The notes beneath the pieces were generated by a model. It searched no databases, was not told the origin of the DNA, and saw nothing but the letters and a program-made list of their open reading frames with translations. This document shows positions 34,101-48,138 of a stretch of 64,000 bases of DNA, piece after piece; within the stretch, counting starts at the first letter, position 1; each line of letters starts with the position of its first letter. The stretch is from Piscicola geometra (lineage: Eukaryota > Annelida > Clitellata > Hirudinida > Piscicolidae), in assembly GCA_943735955.1 (NCBI GenBank), contig OX030956.1, positions 15,977,695 through 16,041,694 of the forward strand. The letters run 5' to 3'. The position numbers and the translations under genes are program-made.

Positions 34101-37100
34101 AGACGAACGATGAAGACGATGAAGACGGTGAAGACGGTGAAGACGGTGAAGACGATGAAGACGATGAAGACGATGAAGACGGTGAAGACGATGAAGACTG
34201 TGAAGACGGTGAAGACGAACGATGAAGACGATGAAGACGGTGAAGACGATGAAGACGGTGAAGACGATGAAGACGATGAAGACGGTGAAGACGATGAAGA
34301 CGGTGAAGACGGTGAAGACGGTGAAGACGGTGAAGACGATGAAGACGATGAAGACGGTGAAGACGATGAAGACGATGAAGACGAACGATGAAGACGATGA
34401 AGACGGTGAAGACGGTGAAGACGGTGAAGACGATGAAGACGGTGAAGACGATGAAGACGGTGAAGACGATGAAGACGGTGAAGACCGTGAAGACGAACGA
34501 TGAAGACGATGAAGACGGTGAAGACGATGAAGACGGTGAAGACGAACGATGAAGACGATGAAGACGGTGAAGACGATGAAGACGGTGAAGACGATGGAAA
34601 CGGTGAAGACGGTGAAGACGATGAAGACGGTGAAGACGATGAAGACGGTGAAGACGATGAAGACGGTGAAGACGGTGAAGACGAACGATGAAGACGGTGA
34701 AGACGATGAAGACGGTGAAGACGGTGAAGACGGTGAAGACGATGAAGACGGTGAAGACGGTGAAGACGGTGAAGACGGTGAAGACGGTGAAGACGATGAA
34801 GACGATGAAGACGGTGAAGACGATGAAGACGGTGAAGACGAACGATGAAGACGATGAAGACGGTGAAGACGATGAAGACGGTGAAGACGATGAAGACGAT
34901 GAAATCGGTGAAGACGATGAAGACGGTGAAGACGATGAAGACGGTGAAGACGGTGAAGACGAACGATGAAGACGATGAAGACGGTGAAGACGATGAAGAC
35001 GGTGAAGACGAACGATGAAGACGATGAAGACGGTGAAGACGATGAAGACGGGGAAGACGATGGAAACGGTGAAGACGGTGAAGACGATGAAGACGGTGAA
35101 GACGATGAAGACGGTGAAGACGATGAAGACGGTGAAGACGGTGAAGACGAACGATGAAGACGGTGAAGACGATGAAGACGGTGAAGACGGTGAAGACGGT
35201 GAAGACGGTGAAGACGATGAAGACGGTGAAGACGATGAAGACGGTGAAGACGGTGAAGACGATGAAGACGGTGAAGACGGTGAAGACGAACGATGAAGAC
35301 GTTGAAGACGGTGAAGACGAAGAAGACGGTGAAGACGATGAAGACTGTGGAGACGGTGAAGACGAACGATGAAGACGATGAAGACGAACGATGAAGACGA
35401 TGAAGACGAACGATGAAGACGATGAAGACGAACGATGAAGACGATGAAGACGGTGAAGACGGTGAAGACGGTGAAGACGATGAAGACGATGAAGACGATG
35501 AAGACGGTGAAGACGAACGATGAAGACATTGAAGACGGTGAAGACGATGAAGACGGTGAAAACGATGAAGACGTTGAAGACGATGAAGACCGTGAAGACG
35601 ATGAAGACGGTGAAGACGATGAAGACGATGAAGACGAACGATGAAGACGGTGAAGACGGTGAAGACGGTGAAGACGGTGAAGACGATGAAGACGGTGAAG
35701 ACGATGAAGACGGTGAAGACGATGAAGACGGTGAAAACGATGAAGACGGTAAAGACGATGAAGACGGTGAAGACGATGAAGACTGTGGAGACGGTGAAGA
35801 CGAACGATGAAGACGATAAAGACGAACGATGAAGACGATGAAGACGAACGATGAAGACGATGAAGACGAACGATGAAGACGATGAAGACGGTGAAGACGG
35901 TGAAGACGGTGAAGACGATGAAGACGATGAAGACGATGAAGACGGTGAAGACGATGAAGACTGTGAAGACGGTGAAGACGAACGATGAAGACGATGAAGA
36001 CGGGGAAGACGATGAAGACGGTGAAGACGATGAAGACGGTGAAGACGATGAAGACGATGAAGACGAACGATGAAGACGGTGAAGACGGTGAAGACGGTGA
36101 AGACGGTGAAGACGATGAAGACGATGAAGACGGTGAAGACGATGAAGACGGTGAAGACGAACGATGAAGACGATGAAGACGGTGAAGACGATGAAGACGA
36201 TGAAATCGGTGAAGACGATGAAGACGGTGAAGACGATGAAGACGGTGAAGACGGTGAAGACGAACGATGAAGACGATGAAGACGGTGAAGACGATGAAGA
36301 CGGTGAAGACGAACGATGAAGACGATGAAGACGGTGAAGACGATGAAGACGGTGAAGACGGTGAAGACGATGGAAACGGTGAAGACGGTGAAGACGATGA
36401 AGAAGGTGAAGACGATGAAGACGGTGAAGACGAGTAAGACGGTGAAGACGGTGAAGACGAACGATGAAGACGGTGAAGACGATGAAGACGGTGAAGACGG
36501 TGAAGACGGTGAAGACGGTGAAGACGATGAAGACGGTGAAGACGATGAAGACGGTGAAGACGGTGAAGACGATGAAGACGGTGAAGACGGTGAAGACGAT
36601 GAAGACGGTGAAGACGGTGAAGACGGTGAAGACGGTGAAGACGGTGAAGACGATGAAGACGATGAAGACGGTGAAGACGATGAAGACGGTGAAGACGAAC
36701 GATGAAGACGATGAAGACGGTGAAGACGATGAAGACGATGAAATCGGTGAAGACGATGAAGACGGTGAAGACGATGAAGACGGTGAAGACGGTGAAGACG
36801 AACGATGAAGACGATGAAGACGGTGAAGACGATGAAGACGGTGAAGACGAACGATGAAGACGATGAAGACGGTGAAGACGATGAAGACGGTGAAGACGAT
36901 GGAAACGGTGAAGACGGTGAAGACGATGAAGACGGTGAAGACGATGAAGACGGTGAAGACGATGAAGACGGTGAAGACGGTGAAGACGAACGATGAAGAC
37001 GGTGAAGACGATGAAGACGGTGAAGACGGTGAAGACGGTGAAGACGGTGAAGACGATGAAGACGGTGAAGACGATGAAGACGGTGAAGACGGTGAAGACG

Positions 37101-38450
37101 ATGAAGACGGTGAAGACGGTGAAGACGAACGATGAAGACGTTGAAGACGGTGAAGACGAAGAAGACGGTGAAGACGATGAAGACTGTGGAGACGGTGAAG
37201 ACGAACGATGAAGACGATGAAGACGAACGATGAAGACGATGAAGACGAACGATGAAGACGATGAAGACGAACGATGAAGACGATGAAGACGGTGAAGACG
37301 GTGAAGACGGTGAAGACGATGAAGACGATGAAGACGATGAAGACGGTGAAGACGAACGATAAAGACATTGAAGACGGTGAAGACGATGAAGACGGTGAAA
37401 ACGATGAAGACGTTGAAGACGATGAAGACCGTGAAGACGATGAAGACGGTGAAGACGATGAAGACGATGAAGACGAACGATGAAGACGGTGAAGACGGTG
37501 AAGACGGTGAAGACGGTGAAGACGATGAAGACGGTGAAGACGATGAAGACGGTGAAGACGATGAAGACGGTGAAAACGATGAAGACGGTAAAGACGATGA
37601 AGACGGTGAAGACGATGAAGACTGTGGAGACGGTGAAGACGAACGATGAAGACGATAAAGACGAACGATGAAGACGATGAAGACGAACGATGAAGACGAT
37701 GAAGACGAACGATGAAGACGATGAAGACGGTGAAGACGGTGAAGACGGTGAAGACGATGAAGACGATGAAGACGATGAAGACGGTGAAGACGATGAAGAC
37801 TGTGAAGACGGTGAAGACGAACGATAAAGACGATGAAGACGGGGAAGACGATGAAGACGGTGAAGACGATGAAGACGGTGAAGACGATGAAGACGATGAA
37901 GACGAACGATGAAGACGGTGAAGACGGTGAAGACGGTGAAGACGGTGAAGACGATGAAGACGATGAAGACGGTGAAGACGATGAAGACGGTGAAGACGAA
38001 CGATGAAGACGATGAAGACGGTGAAGACGATGAAGACGATGAAATCGGTGAAGACGATGAAGACGGTGAAGACGATGAAGACGGTGAAAACGGTGAAGAC
38101 GAACGATGAAGACGATGAAGACGGTGAAGACGATGAAGACGGTGAAGACGAACGATGAAGACGATGAAGACGGTGAAGACGATGAAGACGGTGAAGACGG
38201 TGAAGACGATGGAAACGGTGAAGACGGTGAAGACGATGAAGACGGTGAAGACGATGAAGACGGTGAAGACGAGTAAGACGGTGAAGACGGTGAAGACGAA
38301 CGATGAAGACGGTGAAGACGATGAAGACGGTGAAGACGGTGAAGACGGTGAAGACGGTGAAGACGATGAAGACGGTGAAGACGATGAAGACGGTGAAGAC
38401 GGTGAAGACGATGAAGACGGTGAAGACGGTGAAGACGAACGATGAAGACG
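31170..38450 (+). repeat. Nested higher-order repeats, ~2.95 kb and 1,839 bp
   Basis: The block at 31,170 recurs at 34,110. The offset is 2,940 bp, rising to 2,958 bp after two monomers are gained near 34,880. Within this, the block from 34,966 recurs from 36,805 at exactly 1,839 bp and includes the rare GACATTGAAGAC (32,568; 35,526; 37,367), GAAGAAGACGG and GACGAGTAAGAC monomers. Confidence 0.88.
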
Positions 38451-39576
38451 TTGAAGACGGTGAAGACGATGAAGACGGTGAAGACGATGAAGACGGTGAA
38501 GACGATGAAGACGGTGAAAACGATGAAGACGGTAAAGACGAAGAAGACGGTGAAGACGATGAAGACTGTGGAGACGGTGAAGACGAACGATGAAGACGAT
38601 GAAGACGAACGATGAAGACGATGAAGACGAACGATGAAGACGATGAAGACGAACGATGAAGACGATGAAGACGGTGAAGACGGTGAAGACGGTGAAGACG
38701 ATGAAGACGATGAAGACGATGAAGACGGTGAAGACGAACGATGAAGACGTTGAAGACGGTGAAGACGATGAAGACGGTGAAAACGATGAAGACGGTGAAG
38801 ACGATGAAGACCGTGAAGACGATGAAGACGGTAAAGACGATGAAGACGGTGAAGACGATGAAGACTGTGAAGACGGTGAAGACGGTGAAGACGAACGATG
38901 AAGACGATGAAGACGGTGAAGACGAACGATGAAGACGATGAAGACGGTGAAGACGATGAAGACGGTGAAGACGAACGATGAAGACGATGAAGACGGTGAA
39001 GACGATGAAGACGGTGAAGACGATGAAGACGGTGAAGACGGTGAAGACGATGAAGACGGTGAAGACGATGAAGACGGTGAAGACGGTGAAGACGAACGAT
39101 GAAGACGTTGAAGACGGTGAATACAATGAAGACGGTGAAGACGATGAAGACGGTGAAGACGATGAAGACGGTGAAAACGATGAAGACGGTAAAGACGATG
39201 AAGACGGTGAAGACGATGAAGACTGTGGAGACGGTGAAGACGAACGATGAAGACGATGAAGACGAACGATGAAGACGATGAAGACGAACGATGAAGACGA
39301 TGAAGACGAACGATGAAGACGATGAAGACGAACGATGAAGACGATGAAGACGGTGAAGACGGTGAAGACGGTGAAGACGATGAAGACGATGAAGACGATG
39401 AAGACGGTGAAGACGATGAAGACTGTGAAGACGGTGAAGACGGTGAAGACGAACGATGAAGACGATGAAGACGATGAAGACGGTGAAGACGATGAAGACG
39501 GTGAAGACGATGAAGACGGTGAAGACGATTAAGACGATGAAGACGGTGAAGACGATGAAGACGGTGAAGACGAACG

Positions 39577-42500
39577 ATGAAGACGATGAAGACGGTGAAG
39601 ACGATGAAGACGATGAAAACGGTGAAGACGATGAAGACGGTGAAGACGATGAAGACGGTGAAGACAGTGAAGACGAACGATGAAGACGATGAAGACGGTG
39701 AAGACGATGAAGACGGTGAAGACGGTGAAGACGATGAAGACGGTGAAGACGATGGAGACGGTGAAGACGGTGAAGACAGTGAAGACGATGAAGACAGTGA
39801 AGACGATGAAGACGGTGAAGACGATGAAGACGGTGAAGACGATGAAGACGATGAAGACGAACGATGAAGACGGTTAAGACGGTGAAGACGGTGAAGACAG
39901 TGAAGACGATGAAGACGATGAAGACGGTGAAGACGATGAAGACGGTGAAGACGAACGATGAAGACGATGAAGACGGTGAAGACGATGAAGACGATGAAAA
40001 CGGTGAAGACGATGAAGACGGTGAAGACGATGAAGACGGTGAAGACGGTGAAGACGAACGATGAAGACGATGAAGACGGTGAAGACGATGAAGACGGTGA
40101 AGACGGTGAAGACGATGAAGACGGTGAAGACGATGGAGACGGTGAAGACGGTGAAGACGGTGAAGACAGTGAAGACGATGAAGACAGTGAAGACGATGAA
40201 GACGGTGAAGACGATGAAGACGGTGAAGACGATGAAGACGGTGAAGACGGTGAAGACGAACGATGAAGACGATGAAGACGGTGAAGACGATGAAGACGGT
40301 GAAGACGATGAAGACGGTGAAGACGATGAAGACGATGAAGACGGTGAAGACGATGAAGACGATGAAGACGGTGAAGACGATGAAGACGGTGAAGACGATG
40401 AAGACGGTGAAGACGGTGAAGACGGTGAAGACGGTGAAGACGATGAAGACGGTGAAGACGATGAAGACGGTGAAGACGATGAAGACGGTGAAGACGGTGA
40501 AGACGAACGATGAAGACGTTGAAGACGGTGAATACGATGAAGACGGTGAAGACGATGAAGACGGTGAAGACGATGAAGACGGTGAAAACGATGAAGACGG
40601 TAAAGACGATGAAGACGGTGAAGACGATAAAGACTGTGGAGACGGTGAAGACGAACGATGAAGACGAACGATGAAGACGATGAAGACGAACGATGAAGAC
40701 GATGAAGACGAACGATGAAGACGATGAAGACGGTGAAGACGGTGAAGACGGTGAAGACGATGAAGACGATGAAGATGATGAAGACGGTGAAGACGATGAA
40801 GACTGTGAAGACGGTGAAGACGGTGAAGACGAACGATGAAGACGATGAAGACGGTGAAGACGATGAAGACGGTGAAGACGATGAAGACGGTGAAGACGAT
40901 TAAGACGATGAAGACGGTGAAGACGATGAAGACGGTGAAGACGAACGATGAAGACGATGAAGACGGTGAAGACGATGAAGACGATGAAAACGGTGAAGAC
41001 GAAGAAGACGGTGAAGACGATGAAGACGGTGAAGACGGTGAAGACGAACGATGAAGACGATGAAGACGGTGAAGACGATGAAGACGGTGAAGACGGTGAA
41101 GACGATGAAGACGGTGAAGACGATGGAGACGGTGAAGACGGTGAAGACAGTGAAGACGATGAAGACAGTGAAGACGATGAAGACGGTGAAGACGATGAAG
41201 ACGGTGAAGACGATGAAGACGATGAAGACGAACGATGAAGACGGTTAAGACGGTGAAGACGGTGAAGACGGTGAAGACGATGAAGACGATGAAGACGGTG
41301 AAGACGATGAAGACGGTGAAGACGAACGATGAAGACGATGAAGACGGTGAAGACGATGAAGACGATGAAAACGGTGAAGACGATGAAGACGGTGAAGACG
41401 ATGAAGACGGTGAAGACGGTGAAGACGAACGATGAAGACGATGAAGACGGTGAAGACGATGAAGACGGTGAAGACGGTGAAGACGATGAAGACGGTGAAG
41501 ACGAAGGAGACGGTGAAGACGGTGAAGACGGTGAAGACAGTGAAGACGATGAAGACAGTGAAGACGATGAAGACGGTGAAGACGATGAAGACGGTGAAGA
41601 CGATGAAGACGGTGAAGACGGTGAAGACGAACGATGAAGACGATGAAGACGGTGAAGACGATGAAGACGGTGAAGACGATGAAGACGGTGAAGACGATGA
41701 AGACGATGAAGACGGTGAAGACGATGAAGACGGTGAAGACGGTGAAGACGGTGAAGACGGTGAAGACGATGAAGACGATGAAGACGGTGAAGACGATGAA
41801 GACGATGAAGACGAACGATGAAGACGATGAAGACGGTGAAGACGGTGAAGACGGTGAAGACGATGAAGACGGTGAAGACGGTGAAGACGATGAAGACGGT
41901 GAAGACGATGAAGACGGTGAAGACGGTGAAGACGAAAGATGAAGACGAACGATGAAGACGATGAAGACGGTGAAGACGATGAAGACGATGAAAACGGTGA
42001 AGACGATGAAGACGGTGAAGACGATGAAGACGGTGAAGACGGTGAAGACGAACGATGAAGACGATGAAGACGGTGAAGACGAACGATGAAGACGATGAAG
42101 ACGGTGAAGACGATGAAGACGGTGAAGACGAACGATGAAGACGATGAAGACGGTGAAGACGATGAAGACGATGAAGACGGTGAAGACGGTGAAGACGGTG
42201 AAGACGGTGAAGACGATGAAGACGATGAAGACGATGAAGACGGTGAAGACGAACGATGAAGACTTTGAAGACGGTGAAGACGATGAAGACGGTGAAAACG
42301 ATGAAGACGGTGAAGACGATGAAGACCGTGAAGACGATGAAGACGGTAAAGACGATGAAGACGGTGAAGACGATGAAGACTGTGAAGACGGTGAAGACGG
42401 TGAAGACGAACGATGAAGACGATGAAGACGGTGAAGACGAACGATGAAGACGATGAAGACGATGAAGACGGTGAAGACGGTGAAGACGATGAAGACGGTG

Positions 42501-44055
42501 AAGACGAACGATGAAGACGATGAAGACGGTGAAGACGGTGAAGACGGTGAAGACGGTGAAGACGATGAAGACGGTGAAGACGATGAAGACGGTGAAGACG
42601 ATGAAGACGGTGAAGACGGTGAAGACGAACGATGAAGACGTTGAAGACGGTGAATACGATGAAGACGGTGAAGACGATGAAGACGGTGAAGACGATGAAG
42701 ACGGTGAAAACGATGAAGACGGTAAAGACGATGAAGACGGTGAAGACGATGAAGACTGTGGAGACGGTGAAGACGAACGATGAAGACGATGAAGACGAAC
42801 GATGAAGACGATGAAGACGAACGATGAAGACGATGAAGACGAACGATGAAGACGATGAAGACGGTGAAGACGGTGAAGACGGTGAAGACGATGAAGACGA
42901 TGAAGATGATGAAGACGGTGAAGACGATGAAGACTGTGAAGACGGTGAAGACGTTGAAGACGAACGATGAAGACGATGAAGACGGTGAAGACGATGAAGA
43001 CGGTGAAGACGATGAAGACGGTGAAGACGATTAAGACGATGAAGACGGTGAAGACGATGAAGACGGTGAAGACGAACGATGAAGACGATGAAGACGGTGA
43101 AGACGATGAAGACGATGAAAACGGTGAAGACGATGAAGACGGTGAAGACGATGAAGACGGTGAAGACGGTGAAGACGAACGATGAAGACGATGAAGACGG
43201 TGAAGACGATGAAGACGGTGAAGACGGTGAAGACGATGAAGACGGTGAAGACGATGGAGACGGTGAAGACGGTGAAGACAGTGAAGACGATGAAGACAGT
43301 GAAGACGATGAAGACGGTGAAGACGATGAAGACGGTGAAGACGATGAAGACGATGAAGACGAACGATGAAGACGGTTAAGACGGTGAAGACGGTGAAGAC
43401 GGTGAAGACGATGAAGACGATGAAGACGGTGAAGACGAACGATGAAGACGATGAAGACGGTGAAGACGATGAAGACGATGAAAACGGTGAAGACGATGAA
43501 GACGGTGAAGACGATGAAGACGGTGAAGACGGTGAAGACGAACGATGAAGACGATGAAGACGGTGAAGACGATGAAGACGGTGAAGACGGTGAAGACGAT
43601 GAAGACGGTGAAGACGATGGAGACGGTGAAGACGGTGAAGACGGTGAAGACAGTGAAGACGATGAAGACAGTGAAGACGATGAAGACGGTGAAGACGATG
43701 AAGACGGTGAAGACGATGAAGACGGTGAAGACGGTGAAGACGAACGATGAAGACGATAAAGACGGTGAAGACGATGAAGACGGTGAAGACGATGAAGACG
43801 GTGAAGACGATGAAGACGATGAAGACGGTGAAGACGATGAAGACGGTGAAGACGGTGAAGACGGTGAAGACGGTGAAGACGATGAAGACGATGAAGACGG
43901 TGAAGACGATGAAGACGATGAAGACGAACGATGAAGACGATGAAGACGGTGAAGACGGTGAAGACGGTGAAGACGATGAAGACGGTGAAGATGGTGAAGA
44001 CGATGAAGACGGTGAAGACGATGAAGACGGTGAAGACGGTGAAGACGAACGATGA
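39577..44055 (+). repeat. Higher-order repeats, 1,371-bp and ~2.12-kb spacing
   Basis: The block 39,577-40,260 recurs at 40,948 (+1,371 bp) and at 43,079 (+2,131 bp from the second, falling to +2,113 bp after an 18-bp loss near 43,430). Shared markers are GGTTAAGAC, GATGGAGACGG and two GACAGTGAAG. Confidence 0.86.
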
Positions 44056-46470
44056 AGACGAACGATGAAGACGATGAAGACGGTGAAGACGATGAAGACG
44101 ATGAAAACGGTGAAGACGATGAAGACGGTGAAGACGATGAAGACGGTGAAGACGATGAAGACGGTGAAGACGGTGAAGACGAACGATGAAGACGATGAAG
44201 ACGGTGAAGACGAACGATGAAGACGATGAAGACGGTGAAGACGATGAAGACGGTGAAGACGAACGATGAAGACGATGAAGACGGTGAAGACGATGAAGAC
44301 GGTGAAGACGATGAAGACGGTGAAGACGGTGAAGACGGTGAAGACGGTGAAGACGATGAAGACGGTGAAGACGAAGAAGACGGTGAAGACGATGAAGACG
44401 GTGAAGACGGTGAAAACGAACGATGAAGACGTTGAAGACGGTGAAGACGATGAAGACGGTGAAGACGATGAAGACGGTGAAAACGATGAAGACGGTAAAG
44501 ACGATGAAGACGGTGAAGACGATGAAGACTGTGGAGACGGTGAAGACGAACGATGAAGACGATGAAGACGAACGATGAAGACGATGAAGACGAACGATGA
44601 AGACGATGAAGACGAACGATGAAGACGATGAAGACGGTGAAGACGGTGAAGACGGTGAAGACGATGAAGACGATGAAGACGATGAAGACGGTGAAGACGA
44701 ACGATGAAGACGAACGATGAAGACGATGAAGACGGTGAAGACGGTGAAGACGGTGAAGACGATGAAGACGATGAAGACGATGAAGACGGTGAAGACGAAC
44801 GATGAAGACGTTGAAGACGGTGAAGACGATGAAGACGGTGAAAACGATAAAGACGGTGAAGACGATGAAGACGGTGAAGACGATGAAGACGGTAAAGACG
44901 ATGAAGACGGTGAAGACGATGAAGACTGTGAAGACGGTGAAGACGGTGATGACGAACGATGAAGACGATGAAGACGGTGAAGACGAACGATGAAGACGAT
45001 GAAGACGGTGAAGACGATGAAGACGGTGAAGACGAACGATGAAGACGATGAAGACGGTGAAGACGATGAAGACGGTGAAGACGATGAAGACGGTGAAGAC
45101 GGTGAAGACGGTGAAGACGGTGAAGACGATGAAGACGGTGAAGACGATGAAGACGGTGAAGACGATGAAGACGGTTAAGACGGTGAAGACGAACGATGAA
45201 GACGTTGAAGACGGTGAATCCGATGAAGACGGTGAAGACGATGAAGACGGTGAAGACGATGAAGACGGTGAAAACGATGAAGACGGTAAAGACGATGAAG
45301 ACGGTGAAGACGATGAAGACTGTGGAGACGGTGGAGACGGTGAAGACGAACGATGAAGACGATGAAGACGAACGATGAAGACGATGAAGACGAACGATGA
45401 AGACGATGAAGACGAACGATGAAGACGATGAAGACGGTGAAGACGGTGAAGACGGTGAAGACGATGAAGACGATGAAGACGATGAAGACGGTGAAGACGA
45501 ACGATGAAGACGTTGAAGACGGTGAAGACGATGAAGACGGTGAAAACGATGAAGACGGTGAAGACGATGAAGACCGTGAAGACGATGAAGACGGTAAAGA
45601 CGATGAAGACGGTGAAGACGATGAAGACTGTGAAGACGGTGAAGACGAACGATGAAGACGATGAAGACGGTGAAGACGATGAAGACGGTGAAGACGATGA
45701 AGACGGTGAAGACGATGAAGACGGTGAAGACGATGAAGACGATGAAGACGAACGATGAAGACGGTGAAGACGGTGAAGACGGTGAAGACGGTGAAGACGG
45801 TGAAGACGATGAAGACGATGAAGACGGTGAAGACGATGAAGACGGTGAAGACGAACGATGAAGACGATGAAGACGGTGAAGACGATGAAGACGATGAAAT
45901 CGGTGAAGACGATGAAGACGGTGAAGACGATGAAGACGGTGAAGACGGTGAAGACGAACGATGAAGACGATGAAGACGGTGAAGACGATGAAGACGGTGA
46001 AGACGAACGATGAAGACGATGAAGACGGTGAAGACGATGAAGACGGTGAAGACGATGGAAACGGTGAAGACGGTGAAGACGATGAAGACGGTGAAGACGA
46101 TGAAGACGGTGAAGACGATGAAGACGGTGAAGACGGTGAAGACGAACGATGAAGACGGTGAAGACGATGAAGACGGTGAAGACGGTGAAGACGGTGAAGA
46201 CGGTGAAGACGATGAAGACGGTGAAGACGATGAAGACGGTGAAGACGATGAAGACGGTGAAGACGGTGAAGACGAACGATGAAGACGTTGAAGACGGTGA
46301 AGACGATGAAGACGGTGAAGACGATGAAGACGGTGAAGACGATGAAGACGGTGAAAACGATGAAGACGGTAAAGACGATGAAGACGGTGAAGACGATGAA
46401 GACTGTGGAGACGGTGAAGACGAACGATGAAGACGATGAAGACGAACGATGAAGACGATGAAGACGAACG

Positions 46471-47816
46471 ATGAAGACGATGAAGACGAACGATGAAGAC
46501 GATGAAGACGGTGAAGACGGTGAAGACGGTGAAGACGATGAAGACGATGAAGACGATGAAGACGTTGAAGACGGTGAAGACGATGAAGACGGTGAAAACA
46601 ATGAAGACGGTGAAGACGATGAAGACCGTGAAGACGATGAAGACGGTAAAGACGATGAAGACGGTGAAGACGATGAAGACTGTGAAGACGGTGAAGACGG
46701 TGAAGACGAACGATGAAGACGATGAAGACGGTGAAGACGAACGATGAAGACGATGAAGACGGTGAAGACGATGAAGACGGTGAAGACGAACGATGAAGAC
46801 GATGAAGACGGTGAAGACGATGAAGACGGTGAAGACGATGAAGACGGTGAAGACGATGAAGACGGTGAAGACGGTGAAGACGATGAAGACGGTGAAGACG
46901 ATGAAGACGGTGAAGACGATGAAGACGGTGAAGACGGTGAAGACGAACGATGAAGACGTTGAAGACGGTGGATACGATGAAGACGGTGAAGACGATGAAG
47001 ACGGTGAAGACGATGAAGACGGTGAAAACGATGAAGACGGTAAAGACGATGAAGACGGTGAAGACGATGAAGACTGTGGAGACGGTGAAGACGAACGATG
47101 AAGACGATGAAGACGAACGATGAAGACGATGAAGACGAACGATGAAGACGATGAAGACGAACGATGAAGACGATGAAGACGGTGAAGACGGTGAAGACGG
47201 TGAAGACGATGAAGACGATGAAGACGATGAAGACGGTGAAGACGAACGATGAAGACGTTGAAGACGGTGAAGACGATGAAGACGGTGAAAACGATGAAAA
47301 CGGTGAAGACGATGAAGACCGTGAAGACGATGAAGACGGTAAAGACGATGAAGACGGTGAAGACGATGAAGACTGTGAAGACGGTGAAGACGAACGATGA
47401 AGACGATGAAGACGGTGAAGACGATGAAGACGGTGAAGACGATGAAGACGGTGAAAACGATGAAGACGGTAAAGACGATGAAGACGGTGAAGACGATGAA
47501 GACTGTGGAGACGGTGAAGACGAACGATGAAGACGATGAAGACGAACGATGAAGACGATGAAGACGAACGATGAAGACGATGAAGACGAACGATGAAGAC
47601 GATGAAGACGGTGAAGACGGTGAAGACGGTGAAGACGATGAAGACGATGAAGACGATGAAGACGTTGAAGACGGTGAAGACGATGAAGACGGTGAAAACA
47701 ATGAAGACGGTGAAGACGATGAAGACCGTGAAGACGATGAAGACGGTAAAGACGATGAAGACGGTGAAGACGATGAAGACTGTGAAGACGGTGAAGACGG
47801 TGAAGACGAACGATGA
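46471..47816 (+). repeat. Higher-order repeat block, 1,100-bp spacing
   Basis: A 246-bp block carrying GACGTTGAAG and the rare GAAAACAATGAAG (46,597 and 47,697) occurs at 46,471-46,716 and again at 47,571-47,816. Confidence 0.85.
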
Positions 47817-48138
47817 AGACGATGAAGACGGTGAAGACGATGAAGACGGTGAAGACGATGAAGACGGTGAAGACGATGAAGACGGTGAAGACGATGAAGA
47901 CGGTGAAGACGGTGAAGACGAACGATGAAGACGTTGAAGACGGTGGATACGATAAAGACGGTGAAGACGATGAAGACGGTGAAGACGATGAAGACGGTGA
48001 AAACGATGAAGACGGTAAAGACGATGAAGACGGTGAAGACGATGAAGACTGTGGAGACGGTGAAGACGAACGATGAAGACGATGAAGACGAACGATGAAG
48101 ACGATGAAGACGAACGATGAAGACGATGAAGACGAACG

